From a virus: 38,314 nt of DNA. Made by a program: the position numbers and the translations under genes. The stretch is from IMG/VR virus record IMGVR_UViG_3300031578_000152, positions 1 to 38,314 of that record. One strand, given 5' to 3'. Under the pieces are notes generated by a model, which searched no databases, was not told the DNA's origin, and worked only from the letters and a program-made list of their open reading frames with translations. Of the stretch, positions 6,422-14,300 are shown piece by piece (positions within the stretch are counted from its first letter, which is position 1; every line of letters starts with the position of its first letter).

Positions 6422-7474
6422 CTAACCCAAAGTTTCTTTTATCTCTCCCAAAACAATAATATTGTTATAAATTTCATCAATATTTTCTTCAATTGACTCT
6501 ACTTCTATATCGCTATTCTCAAAAGTATCTACTCCTTCTCCCAAAGAGGCTTTTGGTTTAAAAATAGGATTGCCCGAATAGTCAAAATAAAATCTGTATC
6601 GCACTACCTCAGCCAACAACCTTATGGCCTCAAAAGCACTCGTTCCCGCATTAAACCATACTCTATCAATCGAATATCCGGTGGCCTTTACATAATCACC
6701 TGCGAGCCAAGCGTCTCTCTCTGTTTCATTGGCAAATATACCCGCATTTAATAATATATCTGCAACCACATTTTCAACTACCTGGGACTTGAAATAATAT
6801 ACTTTCAGATTATTCGTGCCATTAAAAGTAGGAATACTATTAGCCAGGAAGAAAAATTTATTGGTGGATTCCAGATATCCCCATTCCGAACCACTATAAA
6901 TCTCACTTAAATGACTTCCGTCATAGGGGCTAATACTGTCAAGATAAGCAATATATATACCTTGACAAGTACCATCCATAGAATATTCTGCTTGGTTTGC
7001 AACGGTATCAAAGGTTTGGCTCGCTCCCCAGTAGGTATTAGGAGAACATAACTTATAATCTAAAAGGGTTCGCATTGAATCCCGACCAGTAATAGTACAG
7101 ATATTCTCTCCTGATCGCTTCCCTAATCCGTACCGGTCAATCCTGCCTAAAATGCTTTGGTAATAATAATCAGATCCATTTACCTTTATCCCGATATATA
7201 ACTTTATCCTTCTTCCCTGTTTTACCCAGTTATAATAAGTCGAACCTACTCTGAAAGGTGAATACCGGTCATCAGTATTAAGACAGGTTATTGAGAAGGA
7301 ATAAGAACAGAATCGTGAAACTTCATTTTCAATATTGGTACTAATAGAAAAATCTTTCACGTCAGGTAATTGCTGGAAATTCCCCGCGCCATTGGAATCG
7401 ATTTCTACCTTTGCCAATACCACAATCAAACTTTTCTTAAAATCACTTATAGCAAGTCCGAGCAAATCTTGCAT
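6422..7474 (-). CDS. Tail hub/baseplate protein, N-terminal half
   Basis: The 350-residue protein resembles the N-terminal part of siphovirus tail-associated hub proteins. It has beta-rich early domains (VSRFCSYSFSITCLNTDDRYSPF, GRIDRYG, ICTITGRDSM). A later helical-beta domain (AFEAIRLLAEVVRYRFYFDYSGNPIFKP) ends at EIYNNIIVLGEI. In relatives the chain goes on past that point into the KTLTI...LIQ region; here it stops at TLG and that region is found in the next gene. It assembles at the tail tip below the tape measure. The gene follows the 107-residue tail protein by 1 base, and the start has GGAGGTCTAAT. Confidence 0.7.
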   Translation of the reverse strand: MQDLLGLAISDFKKSLIVVLAKVEIDSNGAGNFQQLPDVKDFSISTNIENEVSRFCSYSFSITCLNTDDRYSPFRVGSTYYNWVKQGRRIKLYIGIKVNGSDYYYQSILGRIDRYGLGKRSGENICTITGRDSMRTLLDYKLCSPNTYWGASQTFDTVANQAEYSMDGTCQGIYIAYLDSISPYDGSHLSEIYSGSEWGYLESTNKFFFLANSIPTFNGTNNLKVYYFKSQVVENVVADILLNAGIFANETERDAWLAGDYVKATGYSIDRVWFNAGTSAFEAIRLLAEVVRYRFYFDYSGNPIFKPKASLGEGVDTFENSDIEVESIEENIDEIYNNIIVLGEIKETLG

Positions 7475-7475
7475 A

Positions 7476-7799
7476 TTAGACCTCCTGCAATGTAAATGAT
7501 ATGCTGTATTCGCCGGTCGATTTGTTTAGCGGCCCGTTAAACATAACAGTATAAGTTACAGATTTATGAATAAAATTTAAAGTTATATTCTTGTCATGTT
7601 CGGTCTCGATATTAGTGACTTCCGTTGGAGTTGGCTTGATTAACGTAACAGTAAATATTCTTTTCATAATCGGTGCTTTCTGTATCTTAACTGAACCATC
7701 AAGATTTATATGTGATGATATAACGGGTTGCCGAGATATTTCAACTACGGTATTGGTAAATGTTGATTCGGTTGTCGCCGTACCTATTTTTATATCCAT
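7476..7799 (-). CDS. Small tail protein after the tape measure
   Basis: The 107-residue protein is mostly predicted beta strand (IFTVTLIKPTPTEV, YTVMFNGPLN, YSISFTLQEV). Its start codon overlaps the tape-measure stop (TAATG). A small beta protein between tape measure and hub is usual in siphoviruses and is often a distal-tail or tip component. I cannot assign a specific family. The DNA composition matches its neighbours. Confidence 0.6.
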   Translation of the reverse strand: MDIKIGTATTESTFTNTVVEISRQPVISSHINLDGSVKIQKAPIMKRIFTVTLIKPTPTEVTNIETEHDKNITLNFIHKSVTYTVMFNGPLNKSTGEYSISFTLQEV

Positions 7800-10186
7800 T
7801 ATGTCCTCACCAACCCTAAACCCCTCATCTTTGCCTGCCTCTCTATAATCCTGAACATATCCTGACCATCGGCTTCTGAGAATTTCGGAGTAATAATATT
7901 AATGGCCCCGGGCATTATATTTATACTTGACGTAGACGAATAAGATTTTCTTTGATCATAACTCCTTTGTCCCGGGGGATTAATCTCTTCCCCTTTATGC
8001 ACCACAGCTAAACTTGTTTTTGGAACGTATGGTGTGCCTACTGCATAAGAAGGCACATTAGAGCTACCGCCACTACTACCCCCATCCAAACTGGCTAATA
8101 TTTCCTGATATTCTTTAAATCCATACTTAATTGCCGCAATCTGTTTATTGAGCATTTTTAAGGCTAATTCATACGGCCCTGTAACTAATGAAGCATAAAT
8201 ACCAGCTTCTTGTATCCATTTTTGAATATCTCCCCACTTCAGTTGAAATTTTATTTTAAGTTGTGCTATAGCTGCAGCTACTGATTCTTTACTAAAATTT
8301 GATAAAGCTACCGTTGCACTTCTAATTACAACAGTCATTCCTTCCCATGATTCCATACCTATTCTACCTGCTTCTTTTGCGGTAGTTCCTGCTTCTACTG
8401 TTGCCTCTCTTACTTCATCAGAAGATGTTGCTACTTCTTTATTAGCCTCAACTAATTCTTTATTTTTATCTATCACTCCACCAATATTATCAATCTCTTT
8501 TTGTCGTTCTCCATTAATTATTTTTATTGCTTCTATTAATTCTTTCTTGCTGGTAAATACTTCTTTGGCGTTCTCTATTAATAAATCATATTCCCTATTA
8601 ATATCCCTCAATTTTACTTCTTCTTCTGTATGAGTAAATTCATATATCTTATCAGTCAGGCTTTTTGTTAAATCAACGAGTTTTTGTTTCGCTTCGGCTA
8701 CTTTTTCAAGTGCTGTTTTTTCCCTATCAAGTAAGGTTATTTCTGCTTTTCTTCCTTCATTAAGTTTGTCTATTGCAGCTTTTAATTCTTCTTCTTCCGT
8801 TATATAGGTTTTTATCTTCTCAATCGCTTCATCATATCTTTTATTAACAGCCTGTAACTGTTTTTCGTAAGGGGTCATTGAATCAATTATCTTTTTAATA
8901 GCTTCTTCTGCGGGTCTAAAAATTACTTCCAAATCAGCCATTTTTTTAAGTTCTTCAATCGTTCCGCCAAGTTTTTCTTTAATTTGGTCAGCAACGCTAC
9001 CGATTTCTTCCATAGAATCAGCGAAAGCTCCTGCTGCTCCTCCACCACCAGCTAAATCCTCTGTTATAATTCCTAACTGCATTCCAAGCAGTTTTAAACT
9101 GTCTTTAATCCAATCTATCAATTTTGCTAACCGCTCCAAACCTGGCTGCATTTTTTCTATTACTTTATCAGTAAAATCTCGAATACCACCGAAGTTAGTA
9201 GTCCAGGCTAAAGCCAAAGCTGCTACTGCTGCTATGATTATACCAATAGGACTACTTATGGCCGCTATGACAATACCCAATCCCGAAAAAGCTGTAACCA
9301 ATGCTGGCAACATCATTAAAATGGGACCAAGAACAACCATTATTCCGCCTGCTACTGCTACGAATTTTACTATGGTTTGTACCAGCGGTTTATTTTCTTC
9401 TGCCCAGGCTTTAATTTTTCCTACTATTTCGACAACTTTTTCAATTAATGGAGTAAGGGCAGGAATTAAAGTATCTCCAATCATCCTTCCTGCGCCAGCC
9501 AAACTACCTTTTAAATCGGTCAATCTATCTTTAAATTCTGCTGCAGCACTTGCTGCTTCGGTAGACATAGTTATTCCCAATTTTTTGGCTTTATTCATTA
9601 ATTCTTCAATGCCTGCTCCGCCTTCTTTAAGTAATGGGATTAGTTGAGTTCCGGACCTTGCCCCGAATAATTCCATAGCAAGGGCAGCCTGTTTTGTGGG
9701 ATTCTCTATAGCAGCTATTTTGGTAGCGGCCTCTTTCATAACATCAATAGTAGGCCTTAGATTACCCTCCGTATCTGTAATAGATATTCCTAATTCCTCA
9801 AAGGCATCTTTGGCTTCACCGGTTCCCTTTGAAGCATCATCCATACCTTTAGTCAGAAATTTTAATCCTATTTCCATGCCTTCAATACTCGTTCCAGTTA
9901 TATCGGCAGCGTAGGCAAGAGATGATAAGGTTTCAACTGAAATGCCTGTCCGCAGGCTCATCTTATCGAATTGATCGCCAGCATCCATAGTTTTCTTTAT
10001 TATCACTCCAAAGGCAGCGGTAATCGCCGCACCGGCAATAGCCATTCCTTTGCCGATACCAGCCAATTTTTGAGCCATAGCATCCGCAGACTTGCTGACT
10101 TTGCTCTGTGCATTGCCCAAATCTTGAACTAATTGACTATCTCTTGCTGACATTTCCACATAGGCATCACCTAATTTTGTCGCCAT
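7799..10186 (-). CDS. Tail tape measure protein
   Basis: The 795-residue protein shows the usual tape-measure pattern. It has an N-terminal Ala/Ser-rich helical region, a PhageMin_Tail-type core (about residues 65-230, MSLRTGISVETLSSLAYAA), a cluster of hydrophobic stretches at about residues 270-330, and long coiled coils (about 430-600). A Gly/Ser-rich stretch near residue 705 precedes a short C-terminal domain. It sets tail length and may help DNA pass the membrane. By the rule of about 1.5 angstrom per residue, the tail would be near 120 nm. It follows the frameshifted chaperone pair, the canonical order. Confidence 0.92.
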   Translation of the reverse strand: MATKLGDAYVEMSARDSQLVQDLGNAQSKVSKSADAMAQKLAGIGKGMAIAGAAITAAFGVIIKKTMDAGDQFDKMSLRTGISVETLSSLAYAADITGTSIEGMEIGLKFLTKGMDDASKGTGEAKDAFEELGISITDTEGNLRPTIDVMKEAATKIAAIENPTKQAALAMELFGARSGTQLIPLLKEGGAGIEELMNKAKKLGITMSTEAASAAAEFKDRLTDLKGSLAGAGRMIGDTLIPALTPLIEKVVEIVGKIKAWAEENKPLVQTIVKFVAVAGGIMVVLGPILMMLPALVTAFSGLGIVIAAISSPIGIIIAAVAALALAWTTNFGGIRDFTDKVIEKMQPGLERLAKLIDWIKDSLKLLGMQLGIITEDLAGGGGAAGAFADSMEEIGSVADQIKEKLGGTIEELKKMADLEVIFRPAEEAIKKIIDSMTPYEKQLQAVNKRYDEAIEKIKTYITEEEELKAAIDKLNEGRKAEITLLDREKTALEKVAEAKQKLVDLTKSLTDKIYEFTHTEEEVKLRDINREYDLLIENAKEVFTSKKELIEAIKIINGERQKEIDNIGGVIDKNKELVEANKEVATSSDEVREATVEAGTTAKEAGRIGMESWEGMTVVIRSATVALSNFSKESVAAAIAQLKIKFQLKWGDIQKWIQEAGIYASLVTGPYELALKMLNKQIAAIKYGFKEYQEILASLDGGSSGGSSNVPSYAVGTPYVPKTSLAVVHKGEEINPPGQRSYDQRKSYSSTSSINIMPGAINIITPKFSEADGQDMFRIIERQAKMRGLGLVRT

Positions 10187-10199
10187 TTATCCACCTTCT

Positions 10200-10825
10200 T
10201 TAATATTTCTTGGGGGTTTTTATTCCTTTCTTTCTTGCCATATTGATTAAATCTTCTGTATTTATGGATTTTCCCTGTGTTGATTCGCCCCCTGAAAACA
10301 TTTTCTCAAGTTCTGATATATCACTTAAATATGAATTGAATTGATATATAGACATATCCCCTATTTCGGTAATTGTAAAGCCATAATATCTTGACAGGAG
10401 AGCAAAGGCTTTATGCCAGCTTATTTCTTCTTTGCTCTCACTGGAGGGTTTTTTACCTGCCCCCCTATCTTCATTATGACATTAGATATTTCGGCAATAT
10501 TATCTAAATCTATCAATTCGTCTGCATCTTTTAAAGTTATTTCTGGCTGGTATTTCTGCAGGCTTTTCCATAGCATAAAACAGATTCCGTCCATAGTGGT
10601 TAATTCTTTTGTTTCATTTACATTGCTTTCCAGAATACTATTTACTAATTCAATCCTTTCAGCATTATCAATTATAGCATCCTGAATTATCTTGATCCGC
10701 TGTCCTTTTATATACTGCCGAAAATCAGCTAAGTCCCGCATACCAAATATACCAAGTTTATACTCTTTGCCCTTTATGGTAATGGGAATACCGCTGCCAG
10801 TAATATTCTCTAATTTATCGCTCAT
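10200..10825 (-). CDS. Tail assembly chaperone, frameshifted long form (gpG-T type)
   Basis: This is the -1 frameshift product, complement(join(10448..10825,10200..10448)). The ribosome reads 126 codons, slips back on A AAA AAC (10454 to 10448), and continues for 82 codons (PSSESKEEISWHKAFALL... to ...GIKTPKKY), giving 208 residues. The extra domain has the WHKAFALLSRYYG pattern typical of the T part of lambda-like gpG-T chaperones. It has no ribosome site of its own. The long form binds the tape measure and recruits tail tube subunits; it is not in the mature virion. The stop lies 14 bases before the tape-measure start. Confidence 0.85.
10398..10454 (-). promoter_or_regulatory. -1 programmed ribosomal frameshift signal
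   Basis: Minus strand: a perfect slippery heptamer A AAA AAC (10454-10448) in the zero frame, an 8-base spacer, then a 10-base perfect stem, GAGAGCAAAG (10439-10430) with CTTTGCTCTC (10407-10398). The zero-frame stop TAA is in the 22-base loop. The -1 frame stays open to a stop at 10200-10202. All parts of a classic signal are present. Confidence 0.9.
10421..10825 (-). CDS. Tail assembly chaperone, short form (gpG type)
   Basis: Normal decoding gives 134 residues ending VRAKKK. The protein has an N-terminal beta strand pair (IPITIKGKEYKLGIFGMRDL) followed by helices. It corresponds to the gpG part that coats the tape measure. Most ribosomes should make this form, with a minority making the longer frameshifted protein. 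It lies between the tail tube genes and the tape measure, as expected. The stop codon lies inside the loop of the frameshift hairpin. Confidence 0.85.
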   Translation of the reverse strand: MSDKLENITGSGIPITIKGKEYKLGIFGMRDLADFRQYIKGQRIKIIQDAIIDNAERIELVNSILESNVNETKELTTMDGICFMLWKSLQKYQPEITLKDADELIDLDNIAEISNVIMKIGGQVKNPPVRAKKK

Positions 10826-10847
10826 AATATTACTCCTTATTTATTTT

Positions 10848-11663
10848 TTAAGTGCTTTCGTAAGTTAATACGCTGTCGCCTTGAAAACTTAAACTTTCAT
10901 TAACTAAAGTATCTACTGCTGAAGTTACACCATGCCCAACAATCACGCCCCAACCTTCATACCGTAATGTAGGAGAGGTAACATTATCAACATATAATTT
11001 AATAATCAACAATGTGCCTATCCAATCCAATGGTACTTCGGTTATCCAGTGCTTTTCTGCACTCCCAGTCCAGCCTTTCAGTCCTGCTATATAGGTTCTG
11101 ACTCCTGCATCGCTATAGTCGGTAGTTTCAAGTGCATCGCCTACTTTATTAAAGCTCCAGTTAAAGAATCCAGCAACCTGACCAACTTCTGAATACGAGT
11201 GGCAAGTCCAAGTAACTGTATTATCTACAGTTTCTCCACCAACAACAGTTCCCCATTCAGCTGGTTCGGTTTCACCTGTCGTACCTGCTCCACCCTCTGC
11301 AACCTCATAGTAATAATCATTCGGAGTGGTTGGTAATATCCTATCACCTACATTTTTTTCCGTACTAAGTGTCCAGGTTATAGCATCTTTGTGGGCATAC
11401 ACTCCAACATTCCAATATTTATAGGTTACATATACGGTATCATCTTCGCCACCAGTTACATGTAATTCACCTTGAACCGTGCAATACCAAGACTTTGTTA
11501 TTGGAATAGCCCCTGCGCCATCAGAAGTTACTTTACTAACTAATACATTTGTCTTGGTTAATGATATTACACCACCACTTAAAGTTCTACTTTCATTAGC
11601 AATATCTATACCGTCACCATAAGCAGCATAAATTGCACCTACTTTTCCAGCTTTTTCAGCCAT
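10848..11663 (-). CDS. Tail tube protein paralogue with inserted beta domain
   Basis: The 271-residue protein has a C-terminal region (about residues 165-271) that closely repeats the 124-residue tail tube protein encoded just upstream: VGDALETTDY-D-AGVRTYIAGLKGWTG is shared, as is the ...SFQG ending. Ahead of this is an extra domain of about 150 residues. It includes the motif TGETEPAEWGTVVGGETVDNTVTW, split here as TGETEPAEWG and VDNTVTW, which is widespread in exposed phage beta domains. It could be a minor tube subunit displaying a domain along the tail. A 47-base DNA block is identical to the neighbour gene, so the copies are recent or still exchanging sequence. Confidence 0.72.
   Translation of the reverse strand: MAEKAGKVGAIYAAYGDGIDIANESRTLSGGVISLTKTNVLVSKVTSDGAGAIPITKSWYCTVQGELHVTGGEDDTVYVTYKYWNVGVYAHKDAITWTLSTEKNVGDRILPTTPNDYYYEVAEGGAGTTGETEPAEWGTVVGGETVDNTVTWTCHSYSEVGQVAGFFNWSFNKVGDALETTDYSDAGVRTYIAGLKGWTGSAEKHWITEVPLDWIGTLLIIKLYVDNVTSPTLRYEGWGVIVGHGVTSAVDTLVNESLSFQGDSVLTYEST
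11065..11111. repeat. 47-bp exact repeat shared by the two tail tube genes (copy 1)
   Basis: Bases 11065-11111 are identical to 11912-11958. Both encode the AGVRTYIAGLKGWTG segment. Neighbouring codons differ, so the block stands out as a recent duplication trace or gene conversion tract. Confidence 0.85.
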
Positions 11664-11697
11664 TTATCTCACCTTCTTTCATTCTCTTAATTTATTT

Positions 11698-12072
11698 TTA
11701 TGGATGAGTCAAGATACAAGTACCACTTCCTTGAAAACTAACTGACATTGTTACTAAACCTTCAACTGGAGAAGCTACACTAATTCCAGTAACTATTGCG
11801 AATGCTCCAGTATATTTGGTTGTAGTTGCTACAATAGTAAATACTAAGTTTGTAATCAAAGCTCCAACATCTAAAGCATGGTTGTCCACATCCCAGTTTA
11901 CTTCACAACTACCAGTCCAGCCTTTCAGTCCTGCTATATAGGTTCTGACTCCTGCATCCTCATAATCAGTTGTCTCTAAAGCATCACCCACTAAGTTTAA
12001 ATTCCAAGATTTAACGCCTGCAACTAAATCATCGCAAGTTATACTTCCGCCATATCCCGCTACTTCTGCCAT
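11698..12072 (-). CDS. Major tail tube protein
   Basis: The 124-residue protein has a compact beta-rich pattern. It starts GYGGSITCDDLVAGVKSW, has DALETTDYEDAGVRTYIAGL in the middle and ends VSFQGSGTC. This is typical of a family of siphovirus tail tube proteins, which stack as hexamer rings around the tape measure. It lies before the chaperone genes and after the tail terminator gene, the standard position. It is the simpler of the two paralogues, so it is the likelier main tube subunit. Copy number in virions cannot be read from sequence. Confidence 0.75.
   Translation of the reverse strand: MAEVAGYGGSITCDDLVAGVKSWNLNLVGDALETTDYEDAGVRTYIAGLKGWTGSCEVNWDVDNHALDVGALITNLVFTIVATTTKYTGAFAIVTGISVASPVEGLVTMSVSFQGSGTCILTHP
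11912..11958. repeat. 47-bp exact repeat shared by the two tail tube genes (copy 2)
   Basis: Second copy of the block at 11065-11111, in the 124-residue tail tube gene. The two copies are direct repeats 847 bases apart; recombination between them would fuse the two genes. Confidence 0.85.
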
Positions 12073-12102
12073 TATTAATCACCCCTTTCTTATTTATTTT
12101 TA

Positions 12103-12492
12103 CTATTTCTGAATCTCAAGCCTAAATTGTAAAAAATAATTCCAGATATCATTATCCCTTGTCAAATTATCTAATTCCCTTTTCATATATATCGAGTTCC
12201 AACCATCTACATTTAAATTGCACCAATCATATAGCGCCGTCAGTTTAGCGTATATATCGTTAATCTTAGTCGAACTACTGCTATTATCATAAATATTGAA
12301 TTGTATTAGCACATTTTCCATATCCTCACTAAAAGTATAACCAGGCACGCCACTAATTTTGTGATAAACGATATATGGGTATGCTGTCCCCTGAGGAGCC
12401 TCGCTAAAATACATTCCAGTTACTGCACCTTTTAGGGCTGTGCCATTAGCGATATTAAATTTATCCCAGATACCTTCAAATAATACTTGCAT
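12103..12492 (-). CDS. Tail terminator/completion protein, DUF3168-like
   Basis: The 129-residue protein begins with a short helical region. Then come YPYIVYHKISG, the beta stretch VLIQFNIYDNSSSSTKINDIYAKLTALYD, and a final beta strand. This layout (Y-P-Y-I plus an F-x-I-Y-D-x-S strand followed by a helix) fits the gp17/DUF3168 tail terminator group that caps the tail tube at the head side. The position between the HK97 gp10-like gene and the tube gene agrees. The call rests on pattern and order. Confidence 0.65.
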   Translation of the reverse strand: MQVLFEGIWDKFNIANGTALKGAVTGMYFSEAPQGTAYPYIVYHKISGVPGYTFSEDMENVLIQFNIYDNSSSSTKINDIYAKLTALYDWCNLNVDGWNSIYMKRELDNLTRDNDIWNYFLQFRLEIQK

Positions 12493-12500
12493 AAATACCT

Positions 12501-12920
12501 CTAAATAATTTTCTTAAATAATTCTAATATTTTCTTTTCATTCTTGTGAAGTGCAGGTCGCAAATAGGGATAAGGTTTTTGGTTATATTTCCTACCAAGC
12601 GAATCAACATCTACAAATCCTAATTCGATTCTGCGTGCATATTCCACATTGCTTCCTATCCTACCAGTTAATTTTTCTGTAGGTTGACTTACTCCATCTT
12701 CAGATTTTGCAGGAGGTTCTACTTTACCTCTTGACATCCCGCTACCAGTCCAATTACTTGATATAGATGATCTTAAACGTCCAGTATCTACGTGGGGAGT
12801 CTGTAATATTTTTGCATCACGTTCTATCATAAAACAACCTTTTTTAATTGCATCTATTGCCCCTTTTTCTACTGCGTCAATTACTTTTTTATCATACCAT
12901 TTAAGATTAATAACCATCAT
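12501..12920 (-). CDS. HK97 gp10-like neck protein
   Basis: The 139-residue protein contains the HK97 gp10/neck signature: an early helix, HVDTGRLRSSIS, then VEYARRIELGF, and finally KPYPYLRPALHKNEKKIL. These proteins join the tail terminator to the head-tail connector. The gene overlaps the upstream head-closure gene by 4 bases and lies 8 bases before the tail terminator gene. The length is normal. The start may be the first or the second Met. Confidence 0.85.
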   Translation of the reverse strand: MMVINLKWYDKKVIDAVEKGAIDAIKKGCFMIERDAKILQTPHVDTGRLRSSISSNWTGSGMSRGKVEPPAKSEDGVSQPTEKLTGRIGSNVEYARRIELGFVDVDSLGRKYNQKPYPYLRPALHKNEKKILELFKKII

Positions 12921-13237
12921 ATTTCCTCTTTCAAAGTTATTCGTAATCTCTGCTTTTGGTTCGCTCCCATATCATTAATATATATAATCTTATATCCTGT
13001 CATGCCTTTGACAAAGATATCTTTTTCAGTGATTGTTTCCCCGATAGGATAATCTATGTAAAAATGGAAATCCGCAATCACTGTAAGTTTGTCTGCACTC
13101 AACCGCTCATCCCCTTTGATAGTAGAGAGGACGCCTGTGATCTTGCGCAAGCCAGCCCAAGCTTCAGTATATCCACCAAGCCCATCACTAACTGAAGTTT
13201 TCCTTCGTAATTCCATAATCACTTTTTTGCCGATCAT
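12917..13237 (-). CDS. Head closure protein (SPP1 gp16-like)
   Basis: The 106-residue protein has the pattern of small head-closure proteins: an early R-R-K-T..DGLGGYTEAW, a beta strand with DFHFYIDYP, and an end with GYKIIYINDMGANQKQRLRITL. They seal the connector after packaging. It overlaps both neighbours by 4 bases (ATGA), so translation is probably coupled. The order connector, closure protein, gp10-like, tail terminator is the standard one. Confidence 0.75.
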   Translation of the reverse strand: MIGKKVIMELRRKTSVSDGLGGYTEAWAGLRKITGVLSTIKGDERLSADKLTVIADFHFYIDYPIGETITEKDIFVKGMTGYKIIYINDMGANQKQRLRITLKEEI

Positions 13238-14001
13238 ACAATGAATACCTTCCTATATTTTTCTAATATCGCCTTTGCCTCTTTCGGAATATCTCCATCT
13301 TCACAAGTTACATTTACATCTCCTACGCTATATTGTCTAACTCCGAAAATTTCTTCTTGCCGTTTCTGATACATATATTTAACTATAATCTTTATTGCCA
13401 TCTGTAAATCTTTAGGCATATTACTTGCACTATACCCTGCATAATATGTAAATCTTACATTGCCATAACCACAACGAAAGCCTGAAGGATAACCTATATT
13501 GTCATTGAAAATTATATAATTATCACCATCAATTTTACTTTCACCAACCCAAAGTTCCCGGAAGTGTGATAATGTTACATCGTCATCATCTGTATCAGAT
13601 GTGATACTATCATCGAAAGTTAAAGCCAGAGCAGCCACCCCGCCTGTCGCTATAGTAAGTAAGCCGCTATTACTGTCGCTGTATTGCACTAACACCTTAT
13701 CAGCCGCTACAAAGCCATCAGTTACAAAGCTACCACCGTCAGCCCTTGTTACTGTTTTAGCTGTGCTATCCCATACAAGGTCGTCAAGATTAACCGCTAA
13801 TACAGGGTATTGATTAAAATAGATTATCTGCTCGCCAATGCCATCGTGCCTTTCCTTCACATAGAGAGCCGCCTCAAATTTTCTATTGCAATGATTCTCC
13901 ACCCAGTCCTCAACTCCATTATGGATTGTGGTAATTATGGCTGATTCCTCATCGGTATTTGCATTACAAAAACCTAATACATTTTCAATATCTACTATCA
14001 T
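13234..14001 (-). CDS. Head-tail connector (gp6/gp15-like) with a beta insert
   Basis: The 255-residue protein starts with the helical part of gp6-like adaptors (ESAIITTIHNGVEDWVENHCNR). It ends with DLQMAIKIIVKYMYQKRQEEIFG and a C-terminal helix. Typical family members are 100-200 residues; here a beta-rich segment (about residues 60-155, with an acidic SDTDDDDV) lies between the helices. The protein forms a ring on the portal. The insert may add a surface domain at the neck. The stop overlaps the next gene by 4 bases. Confidence 0.75.
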   Translation of the reverse strand: MIVDIENVLGFCNANTDEESAIITTIHNGVEDWVENHCNRKFEAALYVKERHDGIGEQIIYFNQYPVLAVNLDDLVWDSTAKTVTRADGGSFVTDGFVAADKVLVQYSDSNSGLLTIATGGVAALALTFDDSITSDTDDDDVTLSHFRELWVGESKIDGDNYIIFNDNIGYPSGFRCGYGNVRFTYYAGYSASNMPKDLQMAIKIIVKYMYQKRQEEIFGVRQYSVGDVNVTCEDGDIPKEAKAILEKYRKVFIV

Positions 14002-14013
14002 ATAATCACCCCC

Positions 14014-14295
14014 TTAATACGTTGGTATTACATCAAAAGTCATTTTCTTTTTATGCCCAGTCCATTCCCATAAAGCTATTAATTTAGTTGTTTCATTAAC
14101 TGTATCGACTAACCAATCAAAATAATATTGAGCAGTAGTACCGGCTGTTAATGAAGGCACGGTTGCTGCTAATACTACAGTCCCATCTAACTGAAGAACT
14201 GATACTTTTATACTTACAGGGGCTTCTTCTACACCTGCTAAATTTTTAATCGTTGCTTTTAAACGAATTGTATCGCCAATTATATAATTACTCAT
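14014..14295 (-). CDS. Small beta-sandwich structural protein
   Basis: I do not recognise the family. The 93-residue chain looks like one Ig-like domain: alternating strands with IKLxVxQLDGTVV-type and LIALWEWTGHKKKMTF stretches. The ATG at 14295 is chosen because GGGGTGAT lies 5 bases ahead; an upstream GTG would leave no spacing. It lies between the long repeat fibre and the connector, so it is likely a virion accessory protein, perhaps an assembly partner of the fibre. Confidence 0.55.
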   Translation of the reverse strand: MSNYIIGDTIRLKATIKNLAGVEEAPVSIKVSVLQLDGTVVLAATVPSLTAGTTAQYYFDWLVDTVNETTKLIALWEWTGHKKKMTFDVIPTY

Positions 14296-14300
14296 TAGTA

